This document shows positions 1 to 12,721 of a DNA stretch of 64,000 nt, one piece after another. The first letter of the stretch is position 1. Each line of letters opens with the position of its first letter. A model generated the notes under the pieces. It saw nothing but the letters and a program-made list of their open reading frames with translations, was not told the DNA's origin and did no database searches. The translations under genes were made by a program, and so were the position numbers. This stretch comes from Tausonia pullulans (taxonomy: Eukaryota; Basidiomycota; Tremellomycetes; Cystofilobasidiales; Mrakiaceae). The stretch lies in the NCBI GenBank assembly GCA_951802195.1, contig OX637620.1:248001-312000 (forward strand). Direction: 5' to 3'.

Positions 1-1171
1 CTGCATCAACATCCAGCGTTTGCCTACCACACTCCGATTGCCTCACGGTCGCCGCCGACTCAGGCGCATCCCTCGTACATCGCTCCAGAGACGCTTCGCC
101 GCTCGCACTCGCAGCAGCAGCAGCAAGGCGGAGACGGAGGCGAGCAAGAGAAAGACAGTTTCGATTGGCACGACGAGGCGGTCGGAGTTGATGCTATCCT
201 TGAGAGCGACTTCCGCTCACCTACCCCACCAGAGCAACACCAACGTCAGCAACACCACCACGCTCCTCCTCAGCAGGGCGACGAGGAGTTGCACGGCGCT
301 GCCCTCTCTGTCGAATCAGAGCAGAGTGTCGCAGCGACAAGCGCCAGTTCGAGAGCAACAAGCAAAGGCAAAGGCAAAGCCAGAGGAGCACCGGCGCCCA
401 TTGTTGTCCTGCCTACACTGCCTTCTAGTCTCGGAGGAGGTTCAGGCGGTCCTCCAACACCTCCCCCCTCAGCATCATCAGCCTCGGGGTCCAAGTCCAA
501 GGGAAAGCGCCCGGCGCCGTCGACTCTTCCGGCGGCGCTCATTGAGTCTCTCTTCAAAACCCTTCGCGTCCCCGTCGATGAAGCATTACCGTCTTCAGGA
601 GGCCGGCACAAGCGCAGCTCCGAGTCGCTTGAGCCTGACGCAGACGATGACGGCGCGAGCGTCAGCGGCGGCGGTGGTCGAGAGGCGAGTGCTCGGCCGG
701 CCAAGCGAGGACGTCTCGAGAATCGGTACAAGTGCCTCGTCCCGGAGTGCGATCGCGTCTTTCCGCGCAAGAGCGCTATTGTAAACCATATCCAGACGCA
801 CCTCGAAGACAAGCCATTCACGTGCTCGGTCGGATCATGGTGCGTCTCTCCCTCTCCGCCTTCCCTTTTCTCAGATCCGCTTACCTCAACTTCTTGTTTC
901 AGCCGGGCCTCGTTCGTCAGACAGCATGATCTTCGCCGACATGAGAAGATTCATCTTGGCACGAAGCCGTTTCCGTGCATCTGGTTCGTCTCTCATTGTT
1001 CTCTCTATCTCTTGCCTCTCCTCTCTTTTCCTCCGCTGACATCCTGATTCTCCTCTCTTAATCAGCGGCAAGGGCTTCGCTCGAGGTGATGCGCTTATGC
1101 GTCATCGCCAGCGCGGCATCTGTGCCGGTGCTCTCCCCATGGAGGAGGACGATGCCGATGTCGCCTTTTAA
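1..1171 (+). CDS. C2H2 zinc-finger transcription factor (5' end missing)
   Basis: The frame is already open at base 1, so the start lies upstream. Three exons are visible: 1-839, 903-983 and 1066-1171, ending in TAA. About 240 residues of low-complexity sequence (Q, S, P, G, acidic) precede three zinc fingers. Finger 1 follows NRYKC and has C-x4-C-x12-H-x3-H spacing. Finger 2 has the same spacing, but its second cysteine codon (TG|C) is split by the first intron. Finger 3 is the fungal variant CICGKGFARGDALMRHR, whose first cysteines are one residue apart and which ends in a cysteine; its second cysteine is also split by an intron. Splicing therefore restores both fingers exactly, which fixes the junctions. 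The family is nuclear, sequence-specific DNA-binding regulators of the Swi5/Ace2-like fungal group; the target genes cannot be inferred. Confidence 0.88.
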
Positions 1172-2415
1172 GTGAGACCGCTTTCCCTCCATCCTCAATT
1201 CCACCTCCCCTTTTCTTACTTTCTCTTACTTAGTCGTTCCTCACGCGAGCCCTTGCCCCCCTTTTATGTCCTGTCTGTCTTCTGTGTGTGTGTCTATAAT
1301 GTGCCCCTCCCCCCCCTTTATACCTCTCCAAGCTTCTTTTCCCCCTTTGTCTTTTACCTCCTTTCCCTCGACCTTCTCACGATCTCTCTCTTCTCTTCTG
1401 CTACTGTTCTCTCCCTCCTTCGATACCCTGATCGCTTCCAGCTGCGCCTCTCTTCTTCACGTGTGACCTGTGACGCCCCTTCTCTCCTCTCCCTCCTTCG
1501 TCCTCTTTCGCTCGGCTCGGTCTTCTCTCTCTGTGCAAACGATGCTCGTGATGGTCTTCTTTTTCTCTTTTATTTGGTTTTCTTTCACTACTTTGACGAC
1601 CCACATCCCACGTTTTCCCTTATCTTCATGCATGGCTTTGGTCTCCTGTCTTCGTGCGCGCACGAGCTGATTGCTCCTCGCTTGGCAGCTTTCACCAGCT
1701 ATCATGATCATCTCACGTTAGAGCTCAAAGACCAGAACAAGTGGTCCATCATCTTCTCACGAGCTCTCCTCAATCTTGCATCGCTTCCTCAAGTGTGCAG
1801 AATCGCGAGCGAGAGCCCGGCGAGATGACTGATGCATGACAAATCCGCCCCTGCCCTTGCCTTAATCTCGTGTGAAACATCCCGAGCGCTCTACCCTCCT
1901 CGCCCAGGCGCTTTCTTTCTCTTGTCCGCTTCATCGAGCGCGCGCCAGGGGTGAGCCACCTCGGCACGTATGGCCGTATCATATCTCCTTTGGCACTAGC
2001 AAAATCCCTCCGTCGCTCGTCTGTGGTGTTGCGAACCCACGAGGTGTCCCACAGCGAGTAAATGTCAGAGGAGCGCAGGGTCGGAGGCGGTTTAAGCTCC
2101 TCGCTCTCACGCATCCTCGAGAAAGCGCTTTCCTCCTGTCGCATTCTGGCCGGGCCAGGCCCACCGCGATTTCGGGCTCTCGGAAAGGCCGCTGGCCGCT
2201 CCTTCTTTTCTAGAAATTGGATCGGCGAGAGTTGGAAGGCGAACCCCTGGCGGGCACGCAGGCACCATGGGGCCAGTGATGAGGTTAGCACTTCCTTAAA
2301 CTCGCTCGCTCCGAACCATCATCCTCAGCCCGACTGCTGCTAGTGGCCAGTCCAGCCTATCCGTCTGCCTCCTTTGTCTCTGCCCGCCCGCCCGCCTTGT
2401 CCAGCGCTGAGTGGA
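1172..2415. other. Intergenic, no gene seen
   Basis: The first ~450 bases are strongly pyrimidine-rich on the plus strand and fit a 3' UTR. The rest is mixed sequence that should hold the promoter of the arrestin-like gene. The open frames here are low-complexity read-through of C/T-rich DNA with no splice-supported continuation. Confidence 0.5.
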
Positions 2416-5311
2416 ATGTCTGCTACGGCCGCTGCTGTCTGGGGGTCGTCCGAGACGCGCATCGTGCCGTCGCTGGTCACCCAGATTGAACCTCAGCCGG
2501 TTTCGCCTCCTGGGTCCATCCCCTACCACGCGCCCTACGCCGGCCCTCCGCCAACGACGCGACGGAGCCCTCTCCTACCCCCCAAACAGAAGGCGAGCGA
2601 CCGGGTGGCCGCGGCGGAGGCTCGTCTTGGAGGCTCGAGAGTTCGCGTTGAGGTCAGATTCCTCGCCGAGGACGGGACGTACGTCGGATGTGGAGCCGGG
2701 CTCGAAGAGCTCCGGGACGACGAGCGAGGACCGGGAGCGGCAAGTCCGTCCACACCAATCGTACGGATGTACGGCGCGTCGACGACAGGGTGAATGATAA
2801 TAGGGAAGCGGGCTGACGGCGTGTATATGAGGATCTCTCTGACACTGCCCGCCTGCCTTGCTCCTCGGTGATCCAGAACGACCTACTCCCTCCCCTTTGA
2901 GGTTGTCCTTACTGTTCTTCCCCCGCCTCCGCCCCCGGCCCCGAAGTCAAGCTCAGTCTTTCGGCGGTCTGCCCCGCCTCCCCTACCTCCGTCGCCGCAG
3001 GAGGAGGCACCGGAGCGGGTCATTCTCCGCAAGCTTCAGGTGTCGTTTGAGGCGCGCGCCGAATGTGAGCACCTGCCGTTCCTGACGGATTGCGCGCGGC
3101 GATTAACCAGTGCTTTGCTTACTGGCGCTCCTTGCCTCAAAGATTACGACACAGCTACCTACAGCGCTCTCCGGATCCATCGACAAGTCCACCATATCCC
3201 TCTCCCAATCGACCGACCATTCCTGCTTGATATGAGCCCACCCACGCCAGGCGCACCGGAACGTACATATGTCATTCCGTGCGATGCCTTCCGACTGCCC
3301 GGTTGGTTGCCAGCAACAATGGTGCTCTACTCGACGATCATCACTACCTCGGCTTGCGTCACGGCCGAACTCTGCTGCTCCGGCGGACCACTTCAGGGCT
3401 GGTGGCCATCCTCATCCTCCTCCTCCGGCTGGTGGTTCTCCAGCTCGAAGAGGTCGTCCCACGCAGTGGCAACTGGGCAATCATCCTCTGCTTCCCCGTC
3501 CTCATCTTCGAGAAGCAGTGTGGTCGAATCGGGCAGGACGCTCTTCAGCAAGACTCCCGAGCTCCCGATCACCATTGAGCGGGTCAGGGTCCCCCGGCCC
3601 CTGTACGAGGCGAGGGTCGATGAGCGTCTGTTCCGGAACGGGTTTCTGCTCAAGCATTTCACTCTGAAGAAGGACGCTTCAGATTCGCCCGTTGAGTGCG
3701 TCAGACGGTCATCTCACCCTGGTTGACTGGCCGGTTGTTGAGACAAAACCTGACACCCTGCCGTGCACCTTCTTTTGACGATTCAAGTTGCATCGTCACC
3801 CTCCCCGAGTTTTTCTCGGTCGACTCCCAGACCATCGAATTTTCTTTACGAATTCGGAATCGAGCTGGCTGGCAACCGCCCGGGTACACGTCCTCCGATC
3901 CGGTACCGCCCTCGCGTGTCGTCAAGATTGAGTATCAGGCCCACCAGGTGGAGCGCTATCGGTAGGTTCCCCTTCGCTTTGCCTGATGCCACCTTCTCAT
4001 TTCGATTCTGACGATATATTCTGGCTCATTCCCTTTAGTTCAGCCCCGGCTGCGTCCTTCCTCCAGACCTTCCCAGTCTCGGACGAACAGCCCGTAGCGA
4101 GCGACCCGCTTGCAGTTCGAAGCCCTGTTGCTGAAGTCGGGGAGTCGCTCAAATGCTTCCGGCCGTCTCCACACAAGCGCAACGTTCGCATGCCGATGTT
4201 CGTCGGCAAGGCTAACGACAATACGGCGTACGTCCGGTATTTCATCGATGACGAGGGCAAACTTGAGCCTGGGGACTGGCTCAAGTTTGACCTCGCCCTG
4301 GTTCGCGCCCGGCCGGGAAGCAAGAGGGAGCCCAAGGTCAAGAGAGCCTGCGCGACACCGTTCCTTAAAGTGACGACGGACCTCAGCGTCCGCATCACGA
4401 CGAGAAACGTAGCCCATGAACTCGACACCGTCATTTCCTTGGCTGCACCCATCCGGTTCGTCACTGCCTTCGCCGGCCCTGCACTTCCAACACCGACGGG
4501 AGAGCCCGCGTCAGCCTCTCTGGGGACCGCCTCTCCTTATATATCACCTCTGCCGCCATACATTCATCTCTTCCACGAGTCCGGCACCCCGCGCGAGGAC
4601 TTGGAGGTCCTCCCTCGATACTATGCCGCGATCCCGACGACGGCTTCTCCATCAAACGCCTCGCCTTCAACCTCCACCTCAACTTCCAACCGAGTTTCTA
4701 CCACTAACAGTCCATCTACCAGATCAACAAGTCGAGCAACAGCCCCGCCCGCTGTATTATCCCGACTTCGGTCGTCCTCTTCAGCACTTCGCGTAACTCC
4801 TCGTTCGTCCCCCCGAGAGCATCTTGAACCCGGCCCGTCACTCCACACCTCAGGGGACTCGAGTCCTCGCTCGATTCGCAGGGACGAAGGAGCCCTTAGT
4901 ACAATGAGGGAGGACGACCCATCTGCACATTCTACGTCGTTGGCTTCGTCCTCCCCTCCCCCCTCACCATCGCTCCCCATCTCGGCGACCTCATCATCCT
5001 CCTCTCACGGCATCGTACCCTCAACCACATTTTCTCCCTCAACTCCGCTCTTCCACCGTCCCTTTTCCGGTCAGAATATTCCCATATCTCTTGATTCCTC
5101 ACTTCTCCCAACATCACCAGCGCCCATTAGACAATCCTCCTCTCGCCTGGTCCACTCGACAACCTCTTCCGGAGGGGACATCCCCGGAGGATTAACGACG
5201 ATGGCGAGGCCCTCGCAGGCGGCGCTCTATCTTCGCACGCCCTTGGTGACTTCGACGGCAGGGGGGACGCTACGGACAGATCGCGTTGGACGGCAGACCG
5301 CATCGGCTTGA
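2416..5311 (+). CDS. Arrestin-like protein, probable trafficking adaptor
   Basis: Four exons join in one frame: 2416-2789, 2877-3695, 3788-3961 and 4039-5311. The ATG at 2416 is the first in the exon. Exon 2 opens with TTYSLPFEVVL, the edge of a typical arrestin N-lobe (fungal arrestins usually show YS[LI]PF followed by a hydrophobic strand), and continues with a proline linker and RVILRKLQVSFEA. Exons 3 and 4 carry strand-like stretches (LPEFFSVDSQTIEFSLRIRN, VVKIEYQAHQVE), then about 300 residues of Ser/Thr/Pro-rich tail. Alpha-arrestins connect Rsp5-type ubiquitin ligases to membrane cargo, but I see no clear PPxY motif in the parts read, so that role is inference. A Ser-rich stretch inside exon 2 (about 3400-3520) is unusual for the fold and could hide an unrecognised intron. 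Confidence 0.6.
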
Positions 5312-5698
5312 GGGTGGAAGGTTTCTCCTCAATATCTTTTATCTTTTATCTTTTATGGTTTATCTCAGCTTATCAAAGTCGCACTGCCTAGCGAGTGAAA
5401 ATGAGAGAGCGCGGATTGTATGTCTAAGCGGAATCGGGCTAGTTGCGCGCGGGCAGCTCGTCAAACTCCGCTTGAAACGCACATCATCGCGAGTCATTCT
5501 ACCAGCTTGCTACTCTTCTTTCTCAACCATTCCCTGTTAGTAATCGAGTCTCTGGAATCATGGCGCCCTTCCCACCCTCCCTCCCCGGGTCTGAGCGACA
5601 ACTGATGGCGGAGGAGCGCGGCGCGTGCCACGAGCCCGCTGGGTAAGAAGAGCACGCGACGACTCGTCTCCTCCAACGCGCTCTCTTGTCACACAGCC
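5312..5698. other. Intergenic between arrestin-like gene and PET8
   Basis: A direct repeat of TTTTATC units around 5335-5360 follows the arrestin stop and could serve in 3'-end formation. The remainder is the PET8 promoter and leader. No gene is seen. Confidence 0.4.
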
Positions 5699-7072
5699 AT
5701 GGAGGTCCCTGCCAGCCCAGTCCCGGCCCTACCGACGACCCCGTTCACCCACGCCCTCATCGTGAGTCCTCTCGAGCTAGCCTATTGGATCTAGCTCCTG
5801 TGCTGAGGAGCCGACGACGGATGCGCTCAAAGTCCGGTGCTGCCGCTGGTCTCTCAGTCGACCTCCTCTTCTTCCCGATCGACACCGTCAAGACTCGGCT
5901 ACAGAGCAGGCAGGGCTTCCTCGCCAGCGGAGGGTTCAAAGGCATCTACAAGGGTATCGGCAGCGTCTTTGTCGGCGGTGCTCCAGGCGGTGCGTGTTGT
6001 CTTCACTCGCTCTCCCTAGCTTCTTTGATCCGACAACTGTACGCTTCACCCGTCTCCGAACGATCCCTGCTGATGACGACGACAACGACGCCTGCATGCT
6101 CAATCCGACAGCTGCGACCTTCTTCACAACATACGAGGCGATGAAGAACAACCACCTTCCGAGGTTCTTTCCCTCGCTACCGCCGTCGCTCATTCACATG
6201 CTCGCCGCCTCGTCCGGCGAGCTGGCGGCGTGTCTCGTCCGTGTCCCGACCGAGGTCATCAAGACGCGCGCCCAGACGAGTGCGTACGGTGGCAAGACGG
6301 GCAGTCTGGAGGCTGCCAAGATGGTCTGGCGGAGCGAGGGCATCCGCGGATTCGGTCGTGGGTTTGGTATGACCGTCGCGAGGGAGGTGAGTTTGAAGAG
6401 ACAGGTCGCGCCCGCCACACCTGTTGTTTCTTCACTCAGCTGAGGCACTCTCTCTCTCTGTCTTGTCAGATCCCATTCACTTCCATTCAGTTCCCGCTCT
6501 ACGAGTATCTCAAGACTTACGTTGCTCGTCCTGCCATTCTGGACCGGGCACCTCTTCCGCATGAGGCCGCCCTCTGTGGGTCCTTCGCGGGTGGCGTGGC
6601 CGCCGCCTTGACGACCCCCCTGGACGTCGTCAAGACGCGCGTAATGCTCGAGGTTAAGGTCCGCCTTCCTCGCTGTCTTCTGCGTCCTGGGCTAGCTGGA
6701 TCATTGCTGATCCTGCATGTGTCTCTGACTCTTGGCAAACAATCGTAGAACCCCGCCTACGTGGCCTCCTCTTCCACTCCGGCCACCCCTGCCGTCTCAC
6801 AGTCCTTCCTGTCCATACCTACCCGACTTGCCACGATAGTCCGGACAGAGGGTGCTAAGGCACTCTTCTCCGGTGTCGTGCCCCGCACGCTCTGGATCAG
6901 GTTCGTCTCTGCCATCTCACGTTGGAAGTGGAAGTGTGCTGTTTCCGGGCCGGTCCCTGATCCGCGGCCGTGTCTTTCGTGCTCGCGACCTTTCTCTTTC
7001 TCGTCTTAAAACAGCGGTGGAGGAGCCGTCTTCCTGGGTATGTACGAGGCCACGTTGGTCTCGCTCCGTTGA
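5699..7072 (+). CDS. PET8: Mitochondrial S-adenosylmethionine carrier
   Basis: Mitochondrial carrier family protein of six exons (5699-5761, 5833-5989, 6112-6386, 6470-6653, 6749-6900, 7015-7072). All three PX[DE]xx[KR] repeats are present: PIDTVKTRLQS, PTEVIKTRAQT and PLDVVKTRVML, each after a hydrophobic helix. The family imports cytosolic S-adenosylmethionine into the matrix in exchange for S-adenosylhomocysteine; biotin and lipoate synthesis and mitochondrial methylation depend on it. Assignment to the SAM subfamily rests on the first repeat (GAAAGLSVDLLFFPIDTVKT) and the ending SGGGAVFLGMYEA, both typical of Pet8/SLC25A26. The donor of intron 4 is ambiguous: GTTAAG at 6654 or GTCCGC six bases later, which would add Val-Lys. 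The length, about 295 residues, is normal for the family. The compact N-terminus before the first helix shows no cleavable presequence, as usual for carriers. Confidence 0.92.
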
Positions 7073-7613
7073 TAGAGTCGTCCGCTTAGTAGCTTTAGAA
7101 ACGTAGACGGAAACGTCAGTGAATCGCGCCAACACCCCATCTAGATCTTACTTACATGAGTCCACAACGAGAGAAATCGCTTCCGGTGGCTTCCATGTGT
7201 TCCATGTTCGAGCGAGAACGACCTCACGTGTCTGTTCCGAGAAGTGCAAATGCAGATCTCTTGTCTTCCCTCCTTCGGAACCGATGCAAATACGACTACG
7301 GATTTCGCGCGGATCCGACCTGCCACCTTCCTCGTCTGATTTCTCGCACTGTGTTAATCCTGTCTATGGGGACCAAATAGTCTCCCTGATCAAGGCTCCC
7401 TCGGGGAAGGCAAGCTGAGCTGGGCTGAGCGTCTCTCCCCTCCCCTCTCAGACGGCTCGACGGCAACTTTCCTCCGCCAGCGGGCCGGACGGTCCGGCAC
7501 GATTGATGTCCATTTAACGAGTTAAGACGATTTCTTCACCTCTACCTCCATCAACCAATCTCTTCTCCCTCTCCCTTTTTCCTTCCACTCTCCCAGTCCT
7601 TCCTTCTTTCGTC
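7073..7613. other. Intergenic, promoter of the aldolase gene
   Basis: Nothing gene-like is seen. The last ~70 bases before the next ATG form a C/T-rich tract (TCTTCTCCCTCTCCC), the usual leader style in this genome. Confidence 0.45.
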
Positions 7614-9183
7614 ATGGTTCGCGCTCTCACTGCCGGTCTCTGGTCAGTGCAGACGTTTCCATCGCTCGCCGCACCCCTGCTTCGCCGATGGAAGGGGCTG
7701 ACGGCTTCCTTTCTTAACACGCCGACTTTTCTTCGTTAGGGCTCCCATCCCGACCTTCTTCCTCCCCGACGAGTCCCTCGACATCCCTACTTTCACCGAG
7801 CACGTCGTCTATCTCGCCAAGGCCAACGTCTGGCCGGTCATCTCTGGTTCGTCCCGCTGCCTTTCCCTGCATCCTGGCTTATGCTCGGGGCGCTAGGACC
7901 GCCGGCCCGGGTCACTCGTGTTCGAGGGCTGATCTCCTACCTGTTTCTCCCTTTGCCTGTTCAGGCTCCATGGGTGAGGCTCACCACCTCAACCAGACGG
8001 AGCGCGTCACTCTCATCAAGGAGGCCCGCAAGGCGCTCGATGCCGCCGGCCTCGAGTCAACGCCTATCATGGCTGGAACCGGACTTGGCTCGACGCGGGC
8101 GACCATTGAGGTCACCAAGGAGGCTGCTGAGGCCGGTGCCGACTCGGCCATTATCATTGCTTCTGGATGTGAGTCCTTTCTATCCAACGAGCGAATGAAC
8201 AAACAACGAGACGAAGGAGGTCGCTCGTTGGCTCTCCGGCCACCGGCGATGTTTGAGTCGGTCCGGAGAACCGGTCCAACGTCTCGCCGCCCCGAGAAGG
8301 CCGAAGTCGCGCGACTGACTTTCTCATTCTCTTGCTCTCTCTCGATGTGTAGACTACGCTGGTGCCCTCACCAAGGAGGCCCTTGTCAAGTTCTTCGTCG
8401 ACGTCGCCGAGGCTTCCCCCATCCCCATCATGTTTGTCCCTCCCTCTTTCCGTCGTCCTCCTTCGCCATTTCTCTTTTGACCGCGAGATGTTTGTAACCG
8501 TCTGCTCCCCAGTGTCTACAACTACCCGGGTGCCTCCGGAGGTATCGACCTCTCCTCGGACGACATCCTCGCCATGGCCAACGCCTCGTCCAACATCTCC
8601 GGTGTTAAGCTCACCTGCGGCGGTGTCGGCAAGCTCACCCGCATCACGAGCGGAACGACCTCTAAGGAGTTTGTCGAGAAGAACGGTACCTTCGTCACTC
8701 TCGGCGGTTTCGCCGACTTCATCCTCCCCTCCGTCGTCGGAGCCCAGGCCCACGGTGCCATCGTGCGTCTTAGTCTCCCTGGAGTTAATTATTGAGATCT
8801 CGAGACCTGACTTTGGCCTCCTTCTCTCTCGGCAGATGGGTCTCGCCAACCTCTACCCGCGCTCTATCTCCGCCCTCTACCAGAAGTCGCTCGCCCTCCT
8901 CGAGCCCTCGTCCCCGACCTGGGCCGCCGACCACGCCGAGGCTCTCCGTCTCCAGGCGCTTGTCTCGGAGGCCGACTCCATCTACGCCCCGCTCGGCATT
9001 GCCGGCACCAAGGCGACCCTTCAGCACCGTCGTGGTTACGGCGGAGTTCCTCGACTCCCGCTTCTCCCCTTCGACGCCAAGAAGCTCGCTGCCACCGAGG
9101 CCATCGACCGCGTCAAGGCCGTCAACGCTGAGGAGACCAAGCTCGAGAACGCTTCGGCGAGCACTACGAACGGCGTCCACTAG
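7614..9183 (+). CDS. DapA-superfamily aldolase (HOGA1/LGA1-like)
   Basis: Six exons: 7614-7642, 7740-7846, 7965-8168, 8353-8431, 8513-8762 and 8836-9183. The translation is a class I aldolase of the dihydrodipicolinate synthase superfamily. SGSMGEAHHL matches the substrate-carboxylate loop, VYNYPG carries the catalytic tyrosine and GVKLTCG carries the Schiff-base lysine. Length is about 335 residues. Within fungi the best relatives I can recall are 4-hydroxy-2-oxoglutarate aldolase and the 2-keto-3-deoxy-L-galactonate aldolase of galacturonate breakdown; the sequence alone does not separate these. It is not expected to make lysine, since fungi use the alpha-aminoadipate route. Reaction: reversible retro-aldol release of pyruvate (or glyoxylate plus pyruvate). 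No targeting peptide is obvious, so it is probably cytosolic. Confidence 0.85.
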
Positions 9184-9497
9184 ACGTTGCGTTGACGCAC
9201 TAGCGAACACTTGCTTCTTTCTTTCTTTCTTTGTCTCTTTGTCTCTCTTTCTCTCCTATCGCTATCTCTCTCCTCTGCTGATTTCTAGGGTCGGATGATT
9301 CTCCGGATCGATCTCATGTCGCAATGATTAGACGCCTTGAGGGCCTTTCCACGTCCTATAGAAAACAAGAGTCATCATCGAGATCGTGAAAGAAAAAGCG
9401 AGGCCTCGTTCTCTTCAAGTCGACAGATACTTCTGCAACTCGTTGAAAGCCTGAACAGGCAGGACAAGTAGATAGATAGGTCAGCTCTCACCCTCGG
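9184..9497. other. Convergent 3' region
   Basis: Lies between the stop codons of the aldolase (plus) and importin (minus) genes. It starts with a short TTTC-type repeat (about 9215-9255) and should hold both 3' UTRs. No gene is seen. Confidence 0.5.
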
Positions 9498-12400
9498 CTA
9501 GACGATTGCAACCCCTCCCCCAAACCTTCCACTCACTGGATCATGCACGTCGACAAACCCTTCCAAACCCGGCGTCTCCGAGAGCTTCTCGCGGATGAAC
9601 GCCGTCAGGCTCGTCGAGAACGCCGGGTCTCGCTCGTGGACGGCCAACCGACGATCACCTTCGGCCGTGTCGCGGGCGTCGCCGAGGTCGGGCTCATCGG
9701 TGTCACGACGCCAGTGGAACTTAACGGAGCGTTCGTCCTCGGCTTGCTCTGGATGAGGAAGGAAGTTGGTTGATCAGCTTGGGGACGATGGGACGAGATA
9801 GAAGAAGAAGATTTCTCCCCACCCTTGAGCTCGCCGAGGACGTCTAGGAAGAGGTTGACAAACTCGCCCGCGAACCGCTGGAGGATATCCGGGTCGCTGA
9901 GGACGAGTCCAGTCAGCAGAAGAGCGCGTAGAAGAATACATCCATCCCTAGGCTCACCCCGTTGAGAGAAGCACCGCGGACGCCATGGCGACTCGCTTGC
10001 GGATGGGAGCCTGGGCTATCCGGTCGAACTGAGGGGGGGTGGCCGATTCAGCATAGGCGGCGGGCAAACGCTTGAAGGGAGGGCAACTCACAGCGGACCA
10101 CCACAGGTCGAGGAAGCTCGCCTTGGTCACATTGGCCGCCGCGAGCATCTGAAGGAACATGCCCGCGTCGGCGAGGATGATGCGGGCAAAGACGTCCGTG
10201 TAGTAAGGTAGCGCGGCGCCGACATTGGGCTGATGAGCGTCCATGATCAAGCGCGTGAGGAGACCTGTATGAAGTCAAGGGGATCAGCTCGTTCGAGTAT
10301 CAGACGAGACGAGCACGCCGTACCAGTTTGGACAAAGGCCTCTCCCCAGCCAGATATGGGAATAACGCCGATGTGGAGGGCCAGCGATTGAAGCGTCTCA
10401 AGGACGTCCGCGGGCGTCGAGGCCTCCAGACAGTTCTTGTATGCGCCAGCAATCTGCATAGAGAAGGCCTGAGGAAAGGATTCATGGTCAGCTCAGCTCG
10501 ATATGACAGTGGTCGCCAACGGCCAGCCCGACGTGCCTGGTACAGCTGAGCGCCATCAAGAAGAACGTAAGAATCGACGATCTGGAGGCATCGGAGAAGC
10601 GAGTCCGGGTCTGAGGAGAGCTGATTGATCGCGACCGGAGCGAGTTGCACCAGTTGGGCGTCAAGTCTCGAGGTGTGTCGGAGCATCGCCTGCCAAAGGA
10701 TCATGCCGTCTTCCTCGAGGCTGAGCCTCGCCGGGCCCTGGAGCGACTGCTCAAGGAGTCCCATGCAGAGCGCCGAGAGCTCGTGAGAGTTGGTGAGAGA
10801 TGCCTGCACCGATCGATGCATAAGTTAGCGAATAGAATGACAAAACGGTGGTCGGAAGGTCTACTGGATGCACCTCAACCATCTTGGTGGCGAGGGACAG
10901 GAGGGACGACTTGAAGAGCCACTCGCCCTCCTCCGAAGCAGCCTTTTCCCAGAACTGGGGGATGCAGCCGCTGATCTGACCGAGGAACGGGACGATCTGA
11001 GGAGAGGCAGAAGTCAGAGAGGTGATGCATCTTCCAGAATGCAGGTGGCGCCAACCCACATCGGTTCCCTGTCGCTCAATCAGGACCTCGAGGACACTCA
11101 GCACCCGACGCTTGCCCTCCAGGAGTTGTAGATCTTCCAGTACGAGCCGCATGAGGCCGGGGAGGATGCGCGGGACCTTTAAAGGGGTACAAGCCAGATA
11201 ATGTTAACCTTAAAGCTTGGGAAAATCAAGCAGAAGTCACTACGTACATAGGGTCTGAACGTCGACGCCTCCATCTCCCAAAGATCCATTGCCTGCTTGA
11301 GCGCTCCAGCTGCCGTGAGCCGGACGCCAACGTCCGAACTGGGTCCGTGGTCTTCGAGGAGGCTGAGGAGGAGTTCCCAAGGCAGCGCCGAGTTTGCGAG
11401 CTCCTCCTCGGCGTCGACGAGCTCTCCGACGAGCCAGGCAATCCGCCGCTTGAGGAGGCGGTGTCTTTGGACCGCAGCGTCAGTGATTGGCCCAACTAGA
11501 GACCACTAGAGGGGCTTCCACTTACTCGGGGCTCTGTGTCTTGGTCTCCTCCGCGAGCGCAAGAAGGAACTGCGAAGGAGGAATCGCTGGGTTCTGGACG
11601 AGTGACCGGGCGAGCCGACCCGCAGCGGTGTAAATGGCCTCCTTCCGCTTGAGAGATGCTTCATCGGTGACCGGAGCGGCTATGAGGCACAGGTCTATCA
11701 GATCAGCTTTCTGCGCTCCTTTCGTGCAGTTTTGGGTGCAAACGGACAGAGGGCCTCGCCGAGCTTGGTCTGGAGAAGGTGCTCGATGACCTTGTCCTCC
11801 CGATTACGGCAGGCATTGTTGACTGTAGACAAAGCCAAGGCAAGAGGTGTTCATCAGCAATTCCAGTTGGTAGTCCCGCGACAGAACGACTCGCTCGAAA
11901 TCATGGAGACTGACGAGCCAAAAGAATCCGCTCGCCGCACGCCCGCATATTGTACGTCCACTGCTCGTTCGATGCCGTCTCCGAAACACACCACTCCTCC
12001 GGGTCAGCCTCGAGGCCTTCCACGTCTTCGTCCGAGAGCAGAAGGATCCGCTCGACAATCGAGGTGAATGTTGACGAGATGAACTCTGGGGTGAGGACGT
12101 CCGGGTGGCTCGCTTGCCAGATGGGAAGGATGTCCTTGAGGAGCTGGAGAGAGAGGATGGCAAAGTTCTGAGGGAAGGGCGAAGTCGTTTGGTCGGCTAG
12201 GGATAGAAAATTTGGGAGGTCAGGAGACGAATATGACAGACTGGCGAAAGGAGGCCACGTACCGACAGGGGGCTGGTCGAGCTGGCTTTTGACGTGGTTC
12301 CAAAGGAGCAGTACGGTCTCGTTAGCGTGCGGAAGTGTCGCGTAGCCCTTGGGGTTGACGTCCTCCATCCGCTGAATAAGTTAAGGTGGCGAAAAATGTT

Positions 12401-12669
12401 AGAAGACACAGGACTTGCGATCAAGCAAGAGCTGACTCGCCTTGAAGAACTTGATCAAGCTCGCGCAGTGCTTTGTCGCGCTCCGAAGCATCGCGCCTCC
12501 TTCTCTCCAAGGCTGCTCAACGGTGAGCATATGAGCGAGAAGGTTGGACCGCAGACCGAGCATCTCGTGGAGATGAGCCGTCGACGTTGAGAAGGTCTTG
12601 ACGATCTGTGGATGTGACAGGGCGGTATGCGTCAGGGGGTAAGACGGCAGCAGCGGGATGTTCGCAAGT

Positions 12670-12721
<52 letters not shown>

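Noticed and set aside
270-821. Minus-strand frame opposite the zinc-finger gene
   Set aside because: It is an antisense shadow of a GC-rich coding exon with no domain.
1172-1828. Long plus-strand frame rich in Leu, Ser, Phe and Pro
   Set aside because: It is the translation of C/T-rich DNA after a zinc-finger stop codon; no ATG context, domain or splice support.
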